The notes: a model not told the origin generated them from the sequence alone. A DNA stretch of 64,000 bases from Batillaria attramentaria (GCA_018292915.2 JACVVK020000293.1:221501-285500), one strand, 5' to 3'; shown: positions 50,105 through 60,869, numbered from the stretch's first letter. Made by a program: numbers and translations.

Positions 50105-50439
50105 ATAATGTAAGATTGTAGATCCGCTAAAGCGTAGCGAATCTAGTGCCTTGGTAGGTCATATAGGCTTGAACAGAGAATGAAAAAGAAGAAAACAACT
50201 CAAACTAACAAAACACCGGCAACAATAACAACAAAACAGACAAAACAGCATGGAATTTGGAGAAAGAACTTTATGGGATGGGGCCAATCCTCCTTGTTGT
50301 CTAATAGTGTTACACATACGTGCGTTTCGCGGCCTAGAGTGTCCTGTAGCAGGTATCGCCCAGTACTGGCCAAGTTTCGCGCTGTGTACGCACGTAATAA
50401 CAGCAACGCATTGTTGCTGCTCCGCTAGCTCTGGAACTT

Positions 50440-50850
50440 GCGGCAGACGGCTCCATCCAAGCGGACAATGACGTCAGATCACAGACGTAAAGAGATAGAC
50501 GCACCGCCGCACGCTGCCACCGCTGCTTGCGAGTGTCGCTATCGCGGCCATCTTGTGAATACCAGAACTCAGATGCTCTGTGTACAGGACGCCTCGTTCG
50601 AAATACCAAGTTCTTTAGAAAGACGTCATCAGAAATGTGACGTAAGATAAAGCGGACCAATGCTATGCGCGCTATGTAAACAGCTGATAGCGTCTGGCCA
50701 ATGCTATGCGCGCTATGTAAACAGCTGGCACTTGCAGGTACTGGCAATATGGCGCGCGGCGGCGTCACACTTCCAGCACCGCAGGGGGTCTATCTTTTTT
50801 AGGTATGTGCAGACGGCTCCATCCAAGCGGAGAATGACGTCAGATGGTTG
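50440..50850. promoter_or_regulatory. Promoter-like cluster with CRE, CCAAT and YY1-like sites and internal duplications
   Basis: TGACGTCA occurs at 50469 and 50835 inside a 36-bp direct repeat. GACGTCAT (50622) and TGACGTAA (50638) lie between. Two CCAAT boxes start a 30-bp repeat at 50657 and 50698. GCGGCCATCTTG at about 50537 resembles YY1. A donor-like AG|gtatgt is at 50801-50808. No downstream exon was recognised. Confidence 0.4.
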
Positions 50851-51194
50851 CCCCAGCCGGCCTGAGGACGCTCCACACGAACTCACTGACCCCTTGGGGC
50901 CTGACTGGCTCTCTCCCTTCCTAGTCGTTGTTGTTGATGAGTCTCACTTGGCACTGGCAATTAGTGCGGGGAGTGAGTGGGCGAATGCTGCCACTAGCGC
51001 GTGTCCGTTCTTTTTCTGGCTGCATTCCGTTTTGGGAAGAGCGGTCCTGACAGACTGTGTTGTGTAATACGGAATCTGGGAGTGTCGCTATCACAGTTAA
51101 CAAGATTTGATTTGGAAAGGGGGGATAGTCCGTTTCGAAGTACTCATCGAGGTCATGTGTGATGATGTCAGTGTCTGTGAACATTGCGGCACTT

Positions 51195-51370
51195 TGCTGT
51201 TGTTGTTTTTCTTGTTGTTGTTGTTGGTTGTTTTTGTTGTGGTTTTTTGTTTTGTTGTTGTTGTTGTTGTTTTGTTGTTGGTGGTTTTTGTTTTGTTTTC
51301 TTTTCTTTTTTGTGTGGTTGTTGTTGTTGTTTTGTTTTGTTTTTGTTTTGTTTTTTAGCCGGGGAGGGGG
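51195..51370 (+). repeat. T/G-rich (TTG)n low-complexity block
   Basis: Mostly TTG and TTTTG words, ending in gccggggaggggggt. Confidence 0.85.
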
Positions 51371-51399
51371 GTCTAAGACTTTTGTGTTTTGTTTTCTAT

Positions 51400-51701
51400 A
51401 TTGGCTTTTTCTCTTTTTACTATTACGCAAGGCGTGGGAGTACCCAGCTAGGTCCGAGACCGCTGCAGATTGCACATTAGTGGCTTGAAGTGGCTTCTAG
51501 TGATCTGAAGATGTCAAGTCAATTTTCGATTTCTGCGTGGGGTTTTAAGAGTTATCAAGTCAAGTCAAATACCAGACTAACATTTTCAGTCGCAAAGTAA
51601 CTGCACCTAAATCAAACAAAATTTGTCGATGCTTTAAAAGTTTACTAAAACCGAATTCGCGGAAAGATTAAGCCCTCCGCCCCCACCCCCACCCCTCCCT
51701 T

Positions 51702-51732
<31 letters not shown>

Positions 51733-52520
51733 CTGACACACACCCCACCCCTTCCCGACTGACGCACACACACACACACACAAACGTCCCATCCCCACAC
51801 CCTTCTTTTTTTTTTCCGCTGTCGCACGCTGGCACACTAAGTTAGGTCAGGGTTTTCCAAGGGACGTTCATACTGTCACAATCGGTCTTTGGAACCCACC
51901 GATGCATTCGGTCGGGAGCACGTCAAGCATGCAATCGCTTTACACAACAACTCTAGCTGTTTGTCTAAGTACACCCCGACCCACGCTACACGCTAAAGTC
52001 CTTCCAGTCATTTGGAGAAAAAAAAAGGGCCTAAGCGTTTCTTCAAGTCCATGGCGTTTAGCCCCCTTTTTCCCAGGCGAAGGTAAGAGTTTCTTCATTC
52101 ACAGACCGCACTAATGTACGTCTGTGTGTTTTTTTGCTGTGAATAGACACGTCCCGTTCAATCCAGAAGACCTACTGTCGCCTTGTGAAAGGACCTAAAA
52201 GCCTGTCAGGCCTATGGCACTTACGCCCTTTAAAAATGGACGTACACGAGGGTGTGCTGTCTCGCAGTGAAGCCAAACTGAAGTCCAAACCGTGTTTCTC
52301 CTGAGCAGGCACACTCCTGAGTCCTGCCTATACTGTCGAGTCATTTGCAGTTTTCAAAAAAGAGGTGGAATCTAAGGGGGGCGACTAGTTTGGTTAACTT
52401 AGCCGGCAAACAAGTGAAGTGAATGTCTTGGGTTTGTTTTCACTTAAGACTTCAACAGCGCATGCGTGTCACGTAGGTTTAAAGCAAATACCTGCAATTA
52501 CCTACGACTCAAGTTTAGAC
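51400..52520. other. Unannotated non-coding stretch
   Basis: C/A-rich microsatellite-like sequence lies at 51675-51782. Nothing else is supportable. Confidence 0.45.

Positions 52521-52524
<4 letters not shown>

Positions 52525-52564
<40 letters not shown>
52525..52564 (+). repeat. (GA)n microsatellite
   Basis: About 38 bp of GA. A (GAT)n run follows at 52682-52709 and GT at 52840-52890. Confidence 0.9.
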
Positions 52565-52566
<2 letters not shown>

Positions 52567-52836
52567 TTTTTTCAGTGACTGCATTTCTTTTGAAACTTTG
52601 GCCGACCATTACCCATTTTTAACTCGACTCCGTAGATCTGGTTTTTTTTTTCTACAAACCTAAAGAGACGACGACGACAACGATGATGATGATGATGATG
52701 ATGATGATGTCTAAGACTGTATCCGCGGAACACCTAAACATCCTCAACACAGCAGCAACAAAATTATTGTCATCATAGCACGTATTCGACATTGTTGAAT
52801 TCCTGCAAGAACTTGATGTGGTGGGTCTGCATTTGA

Positions 52837-52873
<37 letters not shown>

Positions 52874-53085
52874 CTATGTGTGTGTGTGTTTCTTGTGTGT
52901 GCGTTTTGTTGTTGTTGTTTTCTTACAAAACTTTTCTCCACAGAAACGCTTTTTTGTTTGTGGTTAATACAGGTCCCATTTATTTGCCTAGGAGTCTGGC
53001 CAGTAGGCCCCTCTAAAAATATCCACATCTCATTGACAACGGACTCAGGCGGCGACGCCTTCTTTGCTTACGCCGGTGTTGCATA

Positions 53086-53202
53086 CGAAAGTGAATTCCA
53101 TTCACATGAGAGAGAGAGAGAGAGAGAGACTCGGGGAGAGAGAGAGAGACTCGGCATACGAAAGTGAATTCCATTCACATGAGAGAGAGAGAGAGAGACT
53201 CG

Positions 53203-53236
<34 letters not shown>

Positions 53237-53335
53237 CTCGGGGGGGGGGGAGAGACAGAGACGGAGAGACACAGACTCGGGGAGAGAGAGAAAGAGAGAG
53301 ACTCGGGGGGGGGGGAGGGGGGAGAGAGAGAGAGA
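53086..53335 (+). repeat. GA-rich block with tandem duplication and actcgggg units
   Basis: gcatacgaaagtgaattcca-ttcacatgagag occurs at 53089 and 53154. GA runs separated by gactcgggg recur several times. Confidence 0.85.
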
Positions 53336-54094
53336 TGCTAGTAAGTGGAATTCTTCATAGGACAAAGGAAACGCCAGGGCGTGAGTTGACAATACCGAAG
53401 GTGGCTCAGCCAGAAAACCGCGGGGCAAGGAAAAGAGCAGAGAGGAAAAAGTCAAAATGATAAACAAGAAAGCGAGAAGAAAGCATTTCTGGCATTGCGA
53501 CTTCAAACGAACCGCTTATGGCCGTTTTGTCGCCCAACGATTGACACGTGTAAGCCCGCTTTCCCGCTCCAAGGGAGAGAAATCGAAGGCAAGGCGGGTA
53601 ACTCGCGTGAAAAATGGGCTGACCTGACAAATATGGCGGGTTGGCGGCACGAGGGATGTTCAGCATGCAGCCTGCACTCAGCGCTACAGTCAGTTCGAGG
53701 GTCACACGGTGCACACACACGCCCTGGGAATGCACGGTAGACCCGTACGGTGTGTCAAAACTATGGTCTTTTGCCTATGTTTGTGAGGAGTTGAGGAAAT
53801 TAGTTGCGTGTGTAGTTATGGCTAGAGACTGTATGATGCCCATAGGCCACAGGCCGAGTGAAAGGCCTCTCTCTCTCTCTCTGCTCTGTCTGAACTGGGA
53901 GCCCGAGAGGCTCGTGCAGCAATGGTATCATATCAGCACAGATTTTCCCTCCCTCCGTATCGTCAGTTCTTCAGTCCCCAAGGTAACTTGAATACTCTCC
54001 AGAAGCCGAGAAGAAGCGGTTCGCACCTAGGCCGGAGTCAGCAAAGGGGAACCACCCTCCCTCTAGGGATGTAGTCTCCCGGAAATTGGCCCCT

Positions 54095-54145
54095 GGATCA
54101 AAATGGCGGCATCCGTAGGATTTCCGCTTGTACCGGAAGTGGATT
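54095..54145 (+). promoter_or_regulatory. YY1-like and ETS-like sites around an ATG
   Basis: aaaATGGCGGC at 54100 and aCCGGAAGTg at 54132 are spaced as in TATA-less promoters with the start codon inside a YY1 element. A 65-codon frame starts at 54103 (MAASVGFPLVPEV), but neither a family nor a convincing donor was recognised. Confidence 0.25.
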
Positions 54146-54883
54146 ATGATCTTTCTTTTCTTGTTCCTGATGTCGTCACGATGGTTTTGTCAGCTGGAGT
54201 GCCCTCCCTTTTTGTGTCTATATATATTTGGTTGTGTTGTTCTTCCCCTTGGAAGATGTTCGTTATACCGTTTCTGCCTGCATGGATCTCCGGCATGTGA
54301 CGATTCTCTGTGTGTGTGTGTGTGTGTTGTCTGGAGAGCCACCTTTGCCGAAAATTCATTGAATCATGGTGTTTAAGGTTCGTTTGGTTGGTTGGTGGTT
54401 TAGTCTACGTGTGTGTTGGGAAGGAGGGGGTGGGGTTTTCTATCATGTTGTTTTGTATTTTTTGTGGTGTTTCTTTTTCACCGGATAGAAAAGAAAATTA
54501 CAAAAAGATACTTAGCGGGGAAACTCAAATTTTAGTAACGGTTATTGAGGCCAAGTCTGAATTCCGAGTGAAAAACAGATACAATCTGTTGCGATTTCTT
54601 TTGAGAAACCACCAGAAAACTATTAACACTTGTCGTCAGTGTGACAGTCATCAAAAACTTCATAAAAATAACTGATATAAAACCCACACACAGCCACATT
54701 CGAACTATAATTATTTGGAATGAATGAACATTAGCTTGTTCTTCCTTGTTGTAACACTCTAACAGCCTTGCTCCAACAGTCAGGACTGCATAATGCCAGC
54801 AAGATGTCTAACAGCTTAGGCAGAACTGAAACTGTACAGGTAATACTGAGTGTAATTATGTGGCCGCGTAACAAAACCCGTGA

Positions 54884-55009
54884 CCAGCTCGCTCCTTCAA
54901 GTGCTCTGCTCCTGCTCTGTGGAACGCTCTGCCACCTTCCCTGAAATCCAGCACCTCCACCGAATCCTTCAGGAGCCACCTGAAGACCTATCTCTTCTCA
55001 AAGTTCTGA
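54884..55009 (+). pseudogene. LINE reverse-transcriptase C-terminal remnant
   Basis: One frame reads SAPALWNALPPSL, then FRSHLKTYLFSKF and a stop at 55007-55009. This is the typical C-terminal end of non-LTR retrotransposon polymerases (known form: APxLWNSLP...FKSxLKTxLF). An in-frame stop at 54881-54883 precedes it and no further RT sequence was seen upstream, so it is a 5'-truncated dead copy. Confidence 0.75.
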
Positions 55010-55081
55010 TGCGGACTCCACCCCCCCCCCCCCTGCAGACTCCACCCCCTTCTCCTGTTTTTGTTAAAACTTATCATCCCT

Positions 55082-55125
<44 letters not shown>

Positions 55126-55170
55126 CGCTACGAGCATGCTGGGCATGGAGTTTTTCAGCGCGTTACAAGA

Positions 55171-55201
<31 letters not shown>
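54884..55201 (+). mobile_element. 5'-truncated LINE copy with 3' tail
   Basis: After the RT stop come C-rich expansions, then cgctacgagcatgctgggca, gcgcgttacaagac and an (ATC)n tail (55172-55201). A poly-C tract of about 42 C (55083-55124) interrupts its 3' UTR. Confidence 0.65.
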
Positions 55202-55202
<1 letters not shown>

Positions 55203-55359
55203 CCTGCCAAGGCGACTTGAGGTGTGTGGGTGGTTGATCACATTTTCCACATCCCTGATTCTTACGCTTGCTTCACCGTATCACGGTCAGCTGCACAAAA
55301 CCACTTCTATGCTTGGTGGGCCGTGTCCACTGTCGACTCGACAGAAATCTCGACACATG

Positions 55360-55572
55360 GCGGTCTGTGGTCTAGTGGTTAAGACTTTGTCATTAGTTCG
55401 AGAGGTCGGGTTCGATTCCCACTCTGGGCAAAGATATTTTCTTTCTCGAATAATTATGGCACCGTTCATTCGGGCCGACCGTCGGGGGTTCTCTCCGGGT
55501 ACTCCGGCTCCCTCGCCCTCTGCTTTTGAAATGTCCAGCCCACAAAATTCGAAAATGAATCCAGTTCTAAAA

Positions 55573-55574
<2 letters not shown>
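55360..55574 (+). mobile_element. SINE-B copy, 3' part replaced by (GT)n
   Basis: Head ggtctgtggtctagtggtta, B-box gggttcgattccc, cgggggttctctccgggtac to aatccagttctaaaa, then a GT array to 55626. Confidence 0.85.

Positions 55575-55626
<52 letters not shown>
55574..55626 (+). repeat. (GT)n microsatellite
   Basis: About 50 bp of uninterrupted GT. Confidence 0.95.
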
Positions 55627-55628
<2 letters not shown>

Positions 55629-55842
55629 TTCTGGTTTGGCTTTGCTTTGTGCTTTTTGTTTCTGTTGCTCAGTTGTATTTGTTTCTTCTTTTCTCTTTTT
55701 GCCTGTAGTTGCCTTCTTTTGTAGCAACGGCAGATTGAAAATTAACAATTGTGTGGCTAAACCTTTTCCGTTGAAAAGAAATAAAATGAATTTTAAAAAA
55801 ATAAAGCAATAAAGTTCGTTCGTTCGTTCGTTCGTTCACTTA

Positions 55843-55920
55843 AATAGGCAAGACTTGTCCTAATCTCTGCTTATGCATCCCCTACTTATCCTTTAGTCTC
55901 ACAGTAGTCAACCTAGCCGC
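55843..55920 (+). repeat. Dispersed repeat H, copy 2
   Basis: See the copy at 45001. A (TTCG)n run (55815-55836) lies just upstream and a SINE-C tail just downstream. Confidence 0.7.
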
Positions 55921-55977
55921 GGACTTAATATGTCCCGGCTACTCTCCCCAGTACTTTAACCTTCCCAAGTATAAACT

Positions 55978-56085
55978 GAAGATAGGATAGGTACTGGGTG
56001 GCGCTACACCACGGCGACGCGCTTCCCTCGAAGGAAGCAGCCCGAATTTCCCGAAAGGGGCAATAAAGTATTGGAAAAAAAAACA
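55978..56085 (+). mobile_element. SINE-C 3' fragment
   Basis: ggtggcgctacaccacggcg, gaagcagcccgaatttcccg and aaaggggcaataaagta match the 3' part of the copies at 32742 and 61668. Confidence 0.8.
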
Positions 56086-56455
56086 GAATGTGAAATATGC
56101 GTGTCTGAAAAAAAAAAAAAACAACATCTTGAGCATCTTGTAGTTCATTCACGATGTGCCCCTTTAGGTATCTGTAAGGATGGGTGAGGTGCACTGTTGT
56201 GTCTGCCCGACTTTCGTCATCTGACACCACCGCCAAGGAGTGCAAATAGCCACCAGCGATGACTGACCTGTCCACGGTGACCGGTCAATAGCCACAGGGT
56301 AAGCGGCTCGCCGTGTGACTTGATCTACAAATCTTGGATTTATTTGCAACTTTGTGTTACATTTCATGGACGAGCTTAATTTAACGTGTGAATTTGGGGG
56401 AGAAAAAAAATGCTCTTTGATAACGCCGTTTTTATAAAGATTAGTCTCGGTTAAT

Positions 56456-56852
56456 GGGGCGGTCGGTGGTCTAGTGGTTAAGAGACTTGTCACCAATGCG
56501 ACAGGTTAGGGGTTCGAGTCCCACTCGGGGCAAAGAATTTTTCCTTCTCGTATGTGGCACCGACCATTCGGGCCGATCGTCGCGAGTTCTCTCCGGGTAC
56601 TCCCGCGTCCTCCCCCTCTGCTTTGGAAATGTTCAGCCCACCAAATTTGAAAAATAAACGCAATTCTAAATTCCGAAACTTAAATAGCTGAGCTGACCCT
56701 TAGCACCACGTGATTGTAATGTGTTTATGTCCAATGTGTGAGAGAATGTGAGCGTGTGTGTTGGGTTCAGTTCAGGCGCTTTGAGTCGATTGACGAAATT
56801 GGGTCAAGCGCCTATACAATTACTCATTAGTAGTAGTAGTAGTAGTAGTAGT
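56456..56852 (+). mobile_element. SINE-B copy, full length
   Basis: Collinear with the copy at 40673 from ggggcggtcggtggtctagt to aagcgcctatacaatt. The tail is (AGT)n rather than (ATT)n. Confidence 0.9.
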
Positions 56853-56890
56853 CCAAACCTTTTCACATGGCACATTTCGTACCGCGCACG

Positions 56891-57059
56891 GGGGAGCCGG
56901 GGTGGTCGAATGGTAGAGCGTTGGACTTCTAATGCTCGGGTCGTGAGTTCGATCCCGGCTGGGGCCAAATATTTGTGCTGGCTTTATCATCGTTGCCCCG
57001 CCTTTGATATCACCCTATGTGGTGGAAAAGGACGTTAAACCCCCACACATCCACCCACC
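56891..57059 (+). mobile_element. SINE-A copy, full length
   Basis: Flanked by a perfect 13-bp duplication cgtaccgcgcacg at 56878-56890 and 57060-57072. It lies 38 bp after the SINE-B tail. Confidence 0.94.
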
Positions 57060-57132
57060 CGTACCGCGCACGAGTGTTCCACGTGATTTTGACTTTTTTT
57101 TTTTTTTTCGGTTTTGGCACTTTATGCGAACA

Positions 57133-57306
57133 TCAGGCAAGATTAACGGTTCCTTAACGGCTCTTACTGCAGCAAACACGAGTATAATCAAAATACAACA
57201 CTCCAAGTACGCCAGATTTAAATCCTTGCAGGCATAGATTAATTATGATATTTTTTAAGTGCGGCCCAATGTGCACAACCCCAAACGTACCATGCAGGAA
57301 CTGAGT
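57133..57306 (+). repeat. Dispersed repeat E, copy 2
   Basis: See the copy at 49091; same orientation. Confidence 0.8.
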
Positions 57307-57309
57307 TTT

Positions 57310-57640
57310 TTGTGGGGTTTTTTTTTTTTATTCCCCCCCCCCCCCTTTCTTTTTCTTGCCAAGAAGGGAATCAGCCTACTAGCGATATTCGACAATATGT
57401 AATTAGTTAAAATACTCTGAAGTCTGCTCGAAGTTTTCTCTTTCTCTCAGTTTTCATTTCTTTAACTTCTAAAAAAAAAAATGGGAATGGGAGGGACTAA
57501 AATAAATCATACTGATTTTCTGTTTACCATTCGGAGGTGTTTTTAAAACTTCTTAACTGATCTTGAAAAGTCTATGTGAAAATAAGTTCATGTTGACAGG
57601 TGATTTTCAGGTGACAATTTACAGCTACTTCGTATATTTA
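57310..57640. other. Unannotated stretch with short poly-T and poly-C
   Basis: No supportable feature. Confidence 0.4.
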
Positions 57641-57668
57641 AATCGTTTTTGTTTTGTTTTTGTTTGTT

Positions 57669-57729
57669 GACCTGTGCCGTCCTTTGTGGAAGTTAAGTGG
57701 TTTCTGTCCCTTTTATGTCGCTTTTATTT
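57669..57729 (+). repeat. Solo copy of the 679-876 inverted-repeat arm
   Basis: It matches 811-873 over about 60 bp, including gacctgtgccg, agttaagtggtttctgtccc and cgcttttattt. It runs directly into a T/G-rich low-complexity block, as if the block were its tail. Confidence 0.75.
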
Positions 57730-58028
57730 GTTTGTTTGTTTGTTTTTTGTGTTTGTTTGTTTGTTTGTTTTGTTTTTTGTTTTTGTTGTTTGTTGTTGTT
57801 TTGTTTGTTTGTGTTTTGTTTTTTGTTTTGTTTTTTTTGGGGGGGGGTTGTTTGTTTGTTTTTTGTTGTTGTTGTTTTTTTGTTTTTTTTGTTTTTTGTT
57901 TTGTTTTTTGTTTTGTTTTTTGTTTTGTTTTTTGTTTTGTTTTTTTGTTTTGTTTTGTTTTCGTTCGTTTGTTTGTTTGTTTGTTGTGTTTGTTTTTACT
58001 TTTTCTTTTTTTTTGGGGCGGGGGGGTA
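57730..58028 (+). repeat. T/G-rich low-complexity block with two poly-G tracts
   Basis: TTTTGTTTTTTG words, G runs near 57840 and 58016. All forward frames stay open over it. Confidence 0.9.
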
Positions 58029-58029
58029 A

Positions 58030-58561
58030 AAGGAGATTCATGCAGACCTTTTTTCCTTTGCAGTGCCACAAAATGCATGCTTTTACAAAAGATATGAATG
58101 CGTGCTTGAAGAAACGGCAATGGTTCAATAATTGTATACATGTGGATGATTTTCAAAAAGTTTTCAATTCTGCGTTAAAAGTTGTTTTTGATGAAATTCG
58201 AAGAAATACCAGGTACCATGGAGAGTTTGGAAAGATGTTAGAGGGGGCGGGTGTGAGGAGGAGGGACGGGGAGTGGGTGGGTGGGTGGCGGGGGGCGAGG
58301 GGGGGGGGGTGGAAACGAATAGAAAGAAGTGGGAGCTTCGAAAGACAGAAATATACTCCACGAGAAACAGCCAGAAGACAGCAGCCAAAAACGATCACGG
58401 TGTTGCTGACTTGACTGCACTGAGGGGGAGGGGAATGGAGAGGGGGAGGGGGAGGGGGCGGAGGAGAGGGGGCGTGTGGTGTCAACGGGTGCGAGGAATA
58501 TTTCCATCAAGCGATGCTGGGCACAAAACATATGTGAGCACCGCCTGCTCCAAACATATGT

Positions 58562-58599
<38 letters not shown>

Positions 58600-59035
58600 C
58601 TTGTTACGGGGAAAAAATCTGTTCTGTTTGTGTGGACAAAAATCCTGAAAGTGTAAAAAAAAAAAATCATTTACAAAAGTACGAACTTTAACACCATCTT
58701 GTGATCAATAATGTAAAAAAAAAACCACGGTAATTTCGTGACACTTAACTGGTTTTAACTGTCAGTCTGAAATAATTTTAACCCCCCAAAATAATATATC
58801 TAACATATTTGTAGCCTCGTTTTCGAAACTGAATTTAATATAACTACTCTCTGGCATAATACATTCTGAAACCTGAACTATGCCCTTTTAAAACAAACAG
58901 ATAAATTAATATATAAAAAAATAATCCAATAGCAAATGGCCCATTACGGAGTCTTTTTCATGTTTAATTATCAGTTTTGTTTGCTTGCGTTTCTCTTCAT
59001 GCAATTTAGCTTATTTGCAGAAAAAAAGGCAAATT
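58030..59035. other. Non-coding stretch with purine-rich and (GA)n sequence
   Basis: G-rich purine tracts lie at 58235-58312 and 58422-58472, and GA at 58565-58597. No gene is supported. Confidence 0.5.
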
Positions 59036-59040
59036 AAAAA

Positions 59041-59239
59041 GGGTGCGTGGGTGGGTGGGTGGGTGGATGGATGGGTATTTAGGGGTTTAACGTCCTTTTC
59101 CACCACATGCGGGTGATATCAAAGATGGGGCAACGATGAAAAAGCCAGCATAAACATTTGGCCGCAGCCGGGATTTGAACTCACTACCGGCCGAACATTA
59201 GAAGTCCAACGCTCTACCATTCGGCCACCCCGGCTCCCC
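59041..59239 (-). mobile_element. SINE-A copy, full length
   Basis: Antisense copy with an expanded (GGGT/GGAT)n tail complement on the left and a complete head on the right (ggccaccccggctccc). Confidence 0.9.
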
Positions 59240-60203
59240 CGCATTTTTTTTAAAGGTAAATAAAATTGTGCTTAATATAAAAAATGGCAACAACAACAAA
59301 AAATGGCAACAACAACAAAAAATGGCAAATAAACAACGGCAAATAAAAAAGTGACGAATAAAAAAAAAAAAGAGGCTACCTGTTGAAGCTAGATCAAGTT
59401 TCGGGGAAATTATAACACGTCTGTTTGTTGGTGTTTGTTTGTTTGTTTGTTTGTTACTGCTTCTTCTTCTTTTTTTTTCTTTTTTTTTTTTTTTTTTAGT
59501 CCCGGGCCGCGGTATGTGACTGTGAGAAAATTGCATCAAGCAATTTGTCATTGACTGAGTGATTACACGGGAACTTAACATAAAATAAAATCTCACAGAA
59601 CATACCGACGAAAATTAACGATGTTTTAAACAAATCAAGTGCAAACCAACTACACGAGAAAGAAGAAAAGAAACTGCTAACCCGGCGCACGCCGGCCATC
59701 GAGCAACAACTTGAACCTGCACGAAACGTAGGAACGGTGAAATATCAGGAACGGAGAAAAGCACGTGCAACTTGACTTACATTTTCGCCGACATGCGAAA
59801 AAAATAATAAGGATCTAAAATCACAGAAAATACATTTTGGGCAGCTTTCTGTAAAAAAAAAAACAAAAAAAAAACGTTTTAAAATATTGATGGAACAAAT
59901 CTAACCAATACCTCGAAAATTCAATGTTCAGTTTTACCATTTTCTTTTTACCGACAGATGTGTTAGTGTGGCCGTGAAACGTTATCGTTTTTATTAGTCT
60001 AACCTGTTGAAGGAATTCAGACAGAATGTTATAAAATCATAGGCAGATTAGCAAGAATCTGTCTTCTGGAAGTAAAAGAAACGAAACGCAAGTAAATAAC
60101 CAGCCTAAATTAGTGATGACGGTTTTTCATTTAATTTTTTTTTAAGAAACCAAAAATTCATTTTTTTTTAAACCAATCGAACACTTGGAGAGTGGTTGGC
60201 TGA

Positions 60204-60205
<2 letters not shown>
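59240..60205. other. AT-rich stretch with short tandem words
   Basis: aaaaaatggcaacaacaac is tandemly repeated near 59278-59322, with GTTT and poly-T runs at 59421-59497. No gene is supported. Confidence 0.5.
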
Positions 60206-60208
<3 letters not shown>

Positions 60209-60268
<60 letters not shown>

Positions 60269-60317
60269 TCACCTGCTTTCGTCACGGTCGTTCTTTTGTA
60301 ATGCCATGTATCCGGGA

Positions 60318-60397
<80 letters not shown>

Positions 60398-60415
60398 CTC
60401 TCTCTCTCTCTCTCT
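60209..60415 (+). repeat. (CT)n and (CA)n microsatellites
   Basis: CT 60209-60260, CA 60321-60395, then CT to 60416, abutting a SINE-A. Confidence 0.95.
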
Positions 60416-60425
60416 CTGTGTTCGG

Positions 60426-60601
60426 GGGGAGCCGGGGTGGCCAAATGGTAGAGCATTGGACTTTTAATGCTCGGGTCGTTAGTTCGTATCCCGGCTGGGG
60501 CCAAATATTTGTGCTGGCCTTTTCATCGTTGCCCCGTCTTTGATATCACCTGTATGTGGTGGAAAAGGACATTAAATCCCCAAACACCCACCCACCCACC
60601 C
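60426..60601 (+). mobile_element. SINE-A copy, left arm of an inverted pair
   Basis: Complete head and body; tail ccaaacacccacccaccc. Followed by the 117-bp repeat and then an antisense SINE-A. Confidence 0.92.
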
Positions 60602-60603
60602 TT

Positions 60604-60721
60604 CTGCATCTATCCCTCGGCACTCAGTACGTACGGCGCTTTTGTTTCACCAGCTTCCTCAACCTTCCACATCAATAGACATCAGACTGGCGTCAGCGCT
60701 TTGCAAAACACGGCGCTTAGG
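60604..60721 (+). repeat. 117-bp dispersed repeat, copy 2
   Basis: See the copy at 20525. It forms the spacer between two oppositely oriented SINE-A copies. Confidence 0.85.
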
Positions 60722-60869
60722 GTGGGTGGGTGTTTGGGAGTTTAACGTCCTTTTCCACCACGCATGGGTGATATCAAGGATGGGGCAACGAGAAAAAGGC
60801 CTGCACAAATATTTGGCCCCAGCCGGGATTCGAACTCACGACCCGAGTGTTGAAAGTCAAACGCTCTAG
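60722..60869 (-). mobile_element. SINE-A copy, right arm of an inverted pair, 5' truncated
   Basis: Antisense body and head as far as aacgctctag, then abrupt transition into SINE-like family D at 60870. Confidence 0.9.

Noticed and set aside
53089..53200. gtgaat-tcc-attcac palindrome as a nuclear-receptor response element
   Set aside because: It does not match AGGTCA-type half-sites, and its two copies come from a tandem duplication in a GA array.
54880..55812. 310-codon frame with Pro and His runs
   Set aside because: It reads a LINE remnant in the wrong frame, then poly-C, (ATC)n, a SINE-B and (GT)n. Only the short alternative frame at 54884-55009 is meaningful.
57654..58414. Long Phe/Cys/Val-rich open frames (up to 246 codons)
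   Set aside because: They arise from the T/G-rich low-complexity block; no domain.
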